From: Alopecurus myosuroides
Lineage: Eukaryota > Streptophyta > Magnoliopsida > Poales > Poaceae
Length of the DNA stretch: 64,000 nucleotides
Direction of reading: 5' to 3'
Assembly (NCBI GenBank): GCA_028641055.1
Contig: CM054060.1
Span: 292,750,660 to 292,814,659 of the forward strand
The translations under genes were made by a program, and so were the position numbers. Below, piece by piece: positions 56,137 to 64,000 of the stretch. The notes beneath the pieces are model-generated. The model saw nothing but the letters and a program-made list of their open reading frames with translations, did not search any database and was not told the DNA's origin. Every line of letters begins with the position of its first letter. Position 1 is the stretch's first letter.

Positions 56137-59100
56137 TACAATCCGAAGAATCTGGACACAATATGATTCACGCTGCATTGAGAAGCAATAGCCGGGATAT
56201 GAGTTTCGCATAGCCGTGCAAAGGAACTGAAGCATCATCAGATGTTCCTAGGTGTCATCCCGCACCTCACACATTCAGGTTGGAGCAGACTTGATGAAGC
56301 TCGTGTTTGGTAGACTGCCACTTAACCAAACTCTAGGATAGAATGAACCAGTGCTGATGATTCCAAAAGCTGCTGCTTCTCGCCATGCATCCTGTGGGAT
56401 TCTTGGGGTTGTAGGCATGGCGCTGGAAGAAACACTGTAAGCATATACGACACCTTTTTTTTAACACTAGCATATAGGACACCTCCGAGACGGAAGCACT
56501 GAAATGATAATACTGTACAGTGTACATGATGACTAACCTGATACAGTACAAAGATTAAAGAGAAACGAACTTAACTGATGCACCCACAACTATAGCTGAA
56601 CCAACCGAAGAAGCCAACATGGCAACATCCAAATGAGCACAAGCCCCAAAGGAGACATGTAAGAACTGTACAATGAACGAAAAGAGCAGCTATCCATTCC
56701 AGCACGTGTTTCACATTAATTAACAACTTACAAGAGAAAACGTTGACAGGAAGATAAGAGAAGGTACGCGCGTGATGGAAAGGGCCACTCGGTTGGTGCG
56801 AGCACCGGCAGGAATGGACCATAGGCAAGCAAGTAGAGCCTGTACGACCACTATTCATTAGTGGTAGGATCAGCAGCCCAGTGCCACACCACCACCACCA
56901 TGTGATGTGATGATGTACCCTCCTTCAGACTTCAGAATGGATAACCTGACATATGTCGCCTCTAATCTTGTTGAACGGTAAGAAAATTTAGAGCTTACGA
57001 CAATAAAGTCTTTTCTCTGCATCAAAATAAAAAACGTATTTTAAAAACTAAATAGTGATGCATAGCACCTAATGTGAAAGAAAAAATCATAGGAGGTTGA
57101 TAGCTAACCCCGAAGCTAGGAATGCAGAATGCCCCTATATTCTATACAAAAAAGAAAAGAATAGAAAAGAACGCAGCAGGTCCACTAAACGAAAAGGTGA
57201 ACCCTAAGAATTGAAATTTGGAACTAAAGCCATAATTTAGTGAACAAACGTTAACTTTGTACAGTGGGCTTTGGTTATAGTTCTTCGATGAATAATCCCG
57301 TTGAATGTATAAATTAAATTGCAATGTCCTGTGTACCTGCTCAATACTAATTACTCCCAGCTGGCCACAGGGAGTAATATATAAGATCATGCAGCTTTCT
57401 AACGGGCCCCTTTCATCTGTCATGGGTGGACTTTGCTGGCCAAAGAAATGCACTATGCACAACAAAGGATGAACACAAACCTACTTCAAAGATGTTCTTC
57501 ACAAAATCATCCACTAAGCAACATTGTAATGACATGGTGAGAGACAGGTGGCCTTGAAGAGCAAGGAAAATAAAATATGCCTAAAGGGAAAGGGGCAACT
57601 GTGCACATAATTTAGAAAAATGGGTCACCAAGTGAATAAAGAGAAAATCGGTAGGATTCAAAACTTCCAGCAATTGGGTAGTCTCTTTTAAATTCACAAG
57701 CTTATCCATAACTTTGTAGCCTACCTTTCATAGGGGGGTTTTGCACGCGGCCTGCCTAGACATCTTAGACGCTCCTCTTTAAAGGAGGTGAGGACTAATT
57801 GCTAAGTCCAATCACCACTTAAAATACCCCATGTGGAAAATAGCCCACTGATGAAGATATGAAGCATACAAGAAAGTAGTCTGAAGTCGCATAACCCAGA
57901 CTCAGGCTCGAACAAGTTTTGAACATAGTGTTCTCATATGGGGAACAATATTGTCCAACTGAATGACAAAAAAGAAATTGCATATGCTTGCAACGACCGA
58001 TACAATTTACTAGGAAGCGTTGAATGAGCGCTCATCCACTCAAAACTAACATATAATTTGTTGCTCGTAACTTCAATTTTTTTAGTACAGATGAATAGTA
58101 GAGAACAATGTACTATGCATAGAAGGTTGGAAGTAGAGGTCACCTGAGCTGTTGCTGCGAGACTTTTCCACTCCATGTTTCCTGTCGGAAGTCCAATAAC
58201 ATGCCCGGCTTGTCACAATTAAATAAAAAATCAGAGAGAATCCCAATACCAGCAGCCCAAGAGAAAAACAAATCCTTGTATGGCGCTGAGGTAAAGAAGT
58301 TTCGCCAGCTAACTCTGATGAGTTCTTTCACAGTTATTACTACATGCTAGGACAACTTTATCACAATCTTGCTTGCTCCTCAGGCTTGCTTGAGTACCGG
58401 GAAGTACCTTCAGGAAATATGACTCATCTCTTCTACAAGCATTTATGACTGGACTACAAGATGATGAACACATTCAACTGCTCTTGCAAATGGCAAAAGG
58501 ACATCCAGAAGTACACCAAATCGTCCATATCCAGAAGTGTCTGTGTACCAGTGTATGCTCTCATATCTCAACTAATTAACAAACATATGATGCCTAGCTA
58601 AGATAAAATCAAAACTCACAATGCAAAGGTCCAAAGTTCTGGTTCAGTGTGCACAATGATTTTTCTGCATATTATTAACAAAACCAGGCTGAATGGGTTT
58701 TACTCATGAAACAATAATTAGCCATCTACTGATACCCAGAACTACTATTCTATCATGAAAAATCCTATAAAGCCCAGAGCTCATATTTACACACATGAAT
58801 AGCTCCTTATCATAATAAGGCAGAAAAAATGAAGTAAATGATAAAATAGGTACAAGACAGAAGAAAATCATATGAAGTTGTCACGTATGAAAATAATATA
58901 TACAGAATATGTGACTTTTCTTTACTGAGGAAGGTAGGCCCCAGTTTATGTGCAAGATATCATTAGCCAGGTGGGGTAATTTATACATTCTTGCAACAGG
59001 GAATTCTTTACCAGGTCATACACAATTTAGCAAGCATCATGCACAAGAACTATTGTCTATTATTGCCAACAAGAGTTGTCAATGTGTAAACTCATGAACT

Positions 59101-60922
59101 TTATAGGAATTGGGACGATCAGATGAACTGCACATGCTTTGGCTAAGCTGCAAATTTGTTCCTATCTCGGGTAAGAATTAAGTTAACTCTGTAGGAAGGT
59201 TCAGTATAACCAGCCCCACAACAGGTTACGCAGTGCATAGTGCAACATATTAGCTAGATAGCAAACTACGAGTATGCTGCACTAAGTCATCGACTCAAGC
59301 GATGTAGTAATGTTTAACATGAGAGTTGAACTGAAAAAGGTTATATACCCTAGATCCCAGACAGCTATATAATCATGACAAGGTCTCCATATAGCATCAT
59401 CTTCAAACTGTCAAAAAGCAAAGACAGATTTTGTAAAAAGAAATTAAGATGCATGAGAGTTCATCGAACATTTGTTCCACGACTAAATAACATAGACATA
59501 TTGCTCACGCTTGGATATGTTGTGGTATCTAAATAATCACTGCTTTTTTTAGAACACGGATACATTTATTTATTTCACCAGCCTTGAAAACCATCAGCTT
59601 CTCAAAATGCAAAATTCCTTTGTAAAAGAGTAATTATTAATCCACACCGTCACATCAGAGCAAATGTAATCAGCTGATCCCAGATGCTGGGCGTCAGTAA
59701 GAAGACCAAGGAAATTCAACAAATTCAGAAGACATGATCCTATCCTGGAGGGTTTTATATATAGCAGAAGTGCAGAACCAAGCAAACGCACAAGTATCAC
59801 TGCTTTCAAGCATGCTAGTGCATAAGATAGGTTTTAACTAGTAAGATAGTGGATACCTTCACATCACTATCCATGTCCTTTCAGAAATCTCAATGCTGTG
59901 TGGCTCCAGTTCCACATGGCATGCTTGCAGGATAAGGTGCAAAATCAAATCACTGAGATGTGGTATGACTTTTTCACTTTCATGTAAGAGCACCTTAGAA
60001 TTTTCAGAAAGAAATCCCACCCAGGTCTCCCAAGTTAGCCCCGTGAACTACACCACCTTCTTGGCTGCGCAATTTGTATACTTCACATCAGCATGATATT
60101 GGCATACCGCATTACCGCTGGATAGGCCTTTCGTAGACGTCAACTTGCTGCACAGATATCATCAGTACACCGTCTCAAATCTGCAATTGACTCATAAGGC
60201 ATTGTTGCCAGTTTGAGCAAAGTTAGCTCCCACTATCTGCGCTTCTTCCACGAAAAGACAACACCAATTCTGGTCTATAGTAACTGAATCAGAAAAAAAA
60301 CTGAAAGATAACACATGTGGATCATACAACTAAGTTTGTTGGTTGGAAAAGTGAGAGGTAGGAGAATTAGCTAATTATCACTCCAGTCTCCACATAAAGT
60401 AGAAATGCATAAACATGGGTACAAAATTTCCACGATCTCCAAGCCCAAATGAGCATCCATACTTAAAATCAGCATGTAAGCTTCTGCGTATTTGGTATGA
60501 AAAGAAGATCTACAACATTGCTGCCCTTTGCATCAGTTCAACTGAATAAAGAATAGGTATACTGAATACAATAAGAGCAAGGGTGTTCACTAAATTCCTG
60601 TTTTCTTGAAATGATTCTCTATAACATTGCTCCTATCAGGCTGCCAAGCTGCTACACTGAAATGTGTTCACCTATTACTAACATCAATCACGACAAACAT
60701 AGACACAGAATATGACCATGAAGAGAGCAGTAGTTTCTGTAAAATTAAGCAGTACTTCCCTAAAGTAAACCCTTTCAGAAACTAAAGTGGTTTGCTGAGG
60801 TAAACAAGATAGACTTACAGAGAAACAATACACACTTGAAGGAAGATATGTTATACAAGATAGCATCTCTTAAAGGTTGCACATACATCAGGACTACAGT
60901 CTAAAAGAGTGGCCATATTGTA

Positions 60923-61485
60923 ATTGAAGTTCACATGACCATGTGATTCATATCTATATATCGAAGTACTTTCCATGTTACATCTACTATCTAAGCTCAA
61001 AACATAGGTTTACCTATATAACCAATGGAAAAAATAGATATAACGTTCCTAGCAGCTACACTTTATACAACTTTATTCACCATAGCATATCTTTTATGGT
61101 AGGGCGATAGATTATAGAGAGTTTTGCTTCATCAGATTGTTCCTGTACAAACTGTACTTACATAGAAGAAGTCAAGAAACCTAGAAAAAACAAGGTAATA
61201 GCTATTGAAGTTCACATGACCATATGATTCATATCTATATATCGAAGTATTTTCCATGCTACATCTACTATGTAAGCTCAAAACATAGGTTTACCTATGT
61301 AACCAATGGAAAAAAATAGATATAAGGTTCCTAGCAGCTACACTTTATACAACTTTATCTACCATAACATATCTTTTATGGTAGGACAATAGATTATAGA
61401 GAGCTTTGCTTCATCAGATTGTTCGTATACAAACTGTACTTACATAGAAGAAGACAAGAAACCTGGAAAAAAGAAGGTAATAGCT
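60923..61485. repeat. 281-bp tandem direct repeat
   Basis: Two units (60923-61203 and 61204-61485), each starting ATTGAAGTTCACATGACCAT and ending GGTAATAGCT. They differ by scattered substitutions and a few single-base indels. No coding. Confidence 0.9.
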
Positions 61486-61961
61486 ATTTTCAGACAAACC
61501 AAAGGAGATTGCCTCAAGCGGACAACACTAAGGTATCTTATATCACACAGTAACTTACCAGTCCAAATGTACAGCAAAATCAATCCATCGTCCAGGGTCT
61601 GAAATCAGTTTTCTAGCTTGTCCCTCACAAAATGTAGTCAGCCCTGATCCTAAGGATATATATATTTCATATAGATGATTTCCCAGCAGCAAGTTATACA
61701 TAAGCTAACTCCAAAGAGATGGATGATCGGGCAAATCATCAGGTAATATTAGGAGGAACAGGACAATAGTACAAGAGTAAAACGAAGTAGATCTGGATAC
61801 CTATCAACCATCTTGCCAAAATATTTGAAATACAAAGTTGCGAATATGTTATACCAAAACTCTGTATGTCTTCCAGATTTCCATCATGTATGTTGCCTAA
61901 CAGCTATAAATGTAATAATTCGAAGAAGCAATTGAACTACAACACTGTTGCTAATGTCAAG

Positions 61962-63592
61962 CTAAAATCTGATGAAGATCTCCGAGTGCAATGGTTGGAC
62001 CTGGGAACCATCAGGCTCACTGAAAAATATCTGGGTGTTTGCTGAAGCTCTTTCAAGAATTTCCCCCTTTAGAAAATGGGGCAGCACATCTGATTGAATC
62101 TTTTGGAGCCCTTGTGGGTGATCCTCTTTAGGAGCAACCAGGAACAGTTTGTTGAGGCAACTGGCCTTCCTCAGCAGGAAGTCGACCAGACGCATCTCAT
62201 TGTGATGCCCCTTGAAGTTTGTCATCTTGACCAACTCAAGGTTTTCTAATCCACCCTCTGGCGGTTCTTCCTCCGCCACCTCCAAGTAATTCTTCGTGAA
62301 CGAATCATGGGTATTTGTCGGTAGCTGTAATATGAAGTGCCACGTATTGAGAATCGAGACATCCAGACATAGATGCGTAAATATAATGAACGAGCTACAA
62401 ACAAATGCATTGCGCGTAGAGATGACAACCTGCACGAAAAGCCTCTCCAACCGAGGACAGGAACAGGTCTTGAGGAAGCTAAAAATGTCTGCGAGGTTGG
62501 AGTTGGCCATCCCGAACATGAGCAATTGAAGCTCCCTCAATCTGGACAGGCTGCTCCCCTTGACGTCGCTCACTACTGAGGCAGACACATACTGCAGGCA
62601 GAGCAAGTGTGTATAAGCGCATAGGCAATGGAAAGTGAATTTAAGTAACACGAGGAAACGGCATAGAGGCCCAGACGAACCTGGAGCGCAATGCTGCATA
62701 TGGTGAGGGTGGTGAGGTTCCCAAGGCGGGGAATCGCGGAGGGCAAGTTGGTGGGCGGCAAGCCGGTCTCTGGCCCGCCGGAGCAGAGGTAGAGGTGCTG
62801 AAACCCCTCGGCGATGCCGGTGAAAAGGTTGCTGCAGAGGAAGGGGCCGCTAAACCGGAAGGAGCGGAGGCAGGGCGCCGCCGGCACCCGCAGCTCGGTG
62901 GCGCGGGAGCAGTCGACGACGGTGAGGGTCCTGAGGTTGCCGACCCCGACGGTGGTGAAGTCGATACGGCGGAGGTGGCGGCAGTAGCGGAGCTCGAGCT
63001 CGCGGAGGCAGGGGCAGGCTGCGACGACCCGGCGCAGCGCGGCGTCGGTGATGGAGACGGAATGGAGATGGACGACCTCGAGCGTGGCGACCATGGCGTT
63101 GGCGGACGCCGTGACGTGGAGCCCCCGCACGGAGAGGCGCGCGAGGAGCGGGCTCCCCACGGGGAAGTGCACGGTGAGCACGCCCGCGCGCCGGTGGCCC
63201 CCGCGCGCGCCGCGGCCGGCGGGCCCGCCGTCGAGGCGGAGCTGCATGTCCTCGGCGCCGCAGGCGGCGGCGTAGTCGAGGCATCGCCTGAGGTCGGGCT
63301 GCGCGAGCTGGCCCGCGTGTACCGTGAGCGAGAAGACGTCCACCCGGCGCCTCCCTCGGCGGTCGATGGCGGCGAGCTGGTCGTCCGCGCCGCCCGGGAA
63401 GCGGAGGCGGAGCGAGGAGGGCACGGGCCAGCGCTCCTCCCAGAGGCCGCGCCAGCGCGAGGAGACCGCGCTGGCGCGGATGGCGGACTTGAGCGGCAGC
63501 AGGCTGAGAATCTGCAGGCGTAGCGCGTCGGGGAGGTCCGAGATGCGGTCCTCCTCCCCCGCCCCCGCGCGCCGCCACACCCTGTCCATCAT
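61962..63592 (-). CDS. F-box/LRR protein with FBD-like C-terminus, three exons
   Basis: 478 aa. Exon 1 is 62681-63592, exon 2 is 62430-62591 and exon 3 is 61962-62324; all introns have GT/AG borders and fall between codons. The F-box lies at about residues 16-56 (RISDLPDALRLQILSLLPLKSAIRASAVSSRWRGLW). It is followed by leucine-rich repeats (VVAACPCLRELELRYCRHLR; LRTLTVVDCSRATELRVP; LTTLTICSI) and an FBD-like end (GGLENLELVKMTNFKGHHNEMRLVDFLLRKASCLNKLFLVAP). Such proteins are substrate receptors of SCF E3 ubiquitin ligases, binding SKP1 through the F-box. The target is unknown, as this is a large grass family. The start at 63592 (MMDRVWRR) gives the family-typical short leader; Met2 is equally possible. 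Exon 1 is very GC-rich, typical of grass 5' exons. No inactivating change seen. Confidence 0.9.
62325..62429 (-). other. Intron 2 of the F-box gene
   Basis: 105 bp, donor CAG|GTTGTC, acceptor TTACAG|CTA. Its length is a multiple of three and it has no stop, so intron retention would keep the frame and add 35 hydrophobic residues. Confidence 0.8.
62592..62680 (-). other. Intron 1 of the F-box gene
   Basis: 89 bp, donor CAG|GTTCGT, acceptor CTGCAG|TAT on the minus strand. Joining gives LTICSIALQ-YVSASVVS. Confidence 0.85.
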
Positions 63593-64000
63593 CCCGCCCT
63601 ACCAGCGCCGCATCCAGCAGCGGGATTCGAAGGGGATGGGGGCCGGCTGGCTGCGTGCTACTGGGGTCACTAGGCGGGGCGGGACGGCGAAGGGGGGGGC
63701 AGGGCAGAGACGTGTGGAGGTGTCTCGCCGGTGCGGTGCGCGTTGCGTTTCTCTCTTCCTTCCAAGTTCCAATCGCTGGCCCTGGCCCCCTCCTCCTCCT
63801 AGTCTATTCTACTGCTCTAGCCAGTACTACCGCGGCTGCCGCTTTGTTTGGTGCGCCGGTCCGGTCGGTCTCCCGGCTCGGCTCGCGATCCGCGTCGCAC
63901 CGTTGCCGTTGCGTCTGCTTTGTGCCTGGTCGCCGGCCGGGCCAGGTTCCCGTTTCACACGCCGCGTTCGCCTTGTTGCCGTTTTTTTCTCCCCCTCCCT
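63593..64000 (-). promoter_or_regulatory. GC-rich upstream region of the F-box gene
   Basis: Minus-strand upstream sequence, very CpG-rich, with pyrimidine-rich stretches that would be purine-rich on the sense strand. No clear TATA box. It probably holds the 5' leader and core promoter. Confidence 0.35.

Larger units (their letters stand above)
55720..61961. other. AT-rich intergenic DNA downstream of the F-box gene
   Basis: No recognisable coding domain in any frame; frames are short and scattered on both strands. It may contain 3' UTR of the F-box gene near 61900. It holds a Stowaway derivative (56071-56136) and a 281-bp tandem repeat (60923-61485). Confidence 0.45.

Noticed and set aside
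62795..63523. Open plus-strand frame of 242 codons opposite the F-box gene
   Set aside because: Antisense shadow of GC-rich exon 1; composition is Ala/Glu/Gly-rich with no homology signal. The minus-strand frame 62850-63578 is a shifted shadow of the same exon.

Overview
This is plant nuclear DNA, almost certainly from a Triticeae grass (wheat, barley, rye or Aegilops type). The evidence is nested LTR retrotransposons, a gypsy LTR ending in the Triticeae-typical ...GAGACGTATCA (plus strand), an Angela-like copia LTR, many Stowaway and Tourist MITEs, and spliced GC-rich grass genes. Family names of repeats come from memory of motifs and were not checked by search.

Two convincing host genes are present, both on the minus strand. 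A two-exon STP-type H+/monosaccharide symporter (13294-14983, 523 aa) keeps every substrate and proton residue known from AtSTP10. A three-exon F-box/LRR/FBD-like gene (61962-63592, 478 aa) lies near the right edge. A 209-aa acidic ORF (11510-12139) sits inside a probable TIR element and is more likely repeat-borne than a host gene.

Layout: 1-5145 is the 5' part of a minus-strand gypsy element (degenerate gag, tRNA-Asp-type PBS, 1.6-kb LTR) inserted into a copia remnant (5146-7126), which abuts a broken Harbinger transposase (7127-8166). 8170-13293 is mostly unassigned, with one Stowaway MITE and the TIR element carrying the 209-aa ORF. The sugar transporter follows, then two Stowaway MITEs (15377-15829). 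An Angela-like LTR (17751 to about 26346) is split by a 6.4-kb LTR-type element (19023-25404, TSD CTTTC). Next is a complete 10.4-kb minus-strand copia element (26562-37004, TSD CCTTT) with an extra ORF between pol and its 3' LTR. It sits in DNA that also holds an L1-type LINE remnant, a Tourist MITE and a Harbinger transposon.

The most striking structure is a head-to-tail tandem duplication of about 10.7 kb. 34214-44947 is repeated as 44948-55652 and includes the 5' half of the copia element, the LINE remnant, the MITEs and the Harbinger transposon. The junction at 44948 has 1 bp of microhomology. Copy 2 runs on to the natural Harbinger end (TIR, TSD TCA), whereas copy 1 is cut off. The two copies are nearly identical except for one tract of about 1.5 kb with much higher divergence. 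55720-61961 is AT-rich with no recognised gene, one short MITE and a 281-bp tandem repeat.

I found no CRISPR, operon or other prokaryotic system. The candidates for novelty are the duplication and its mosaic divergence, the copia accessory ORF with its own TATA-like box, and the palindrome arrays in two different copia LTRs.
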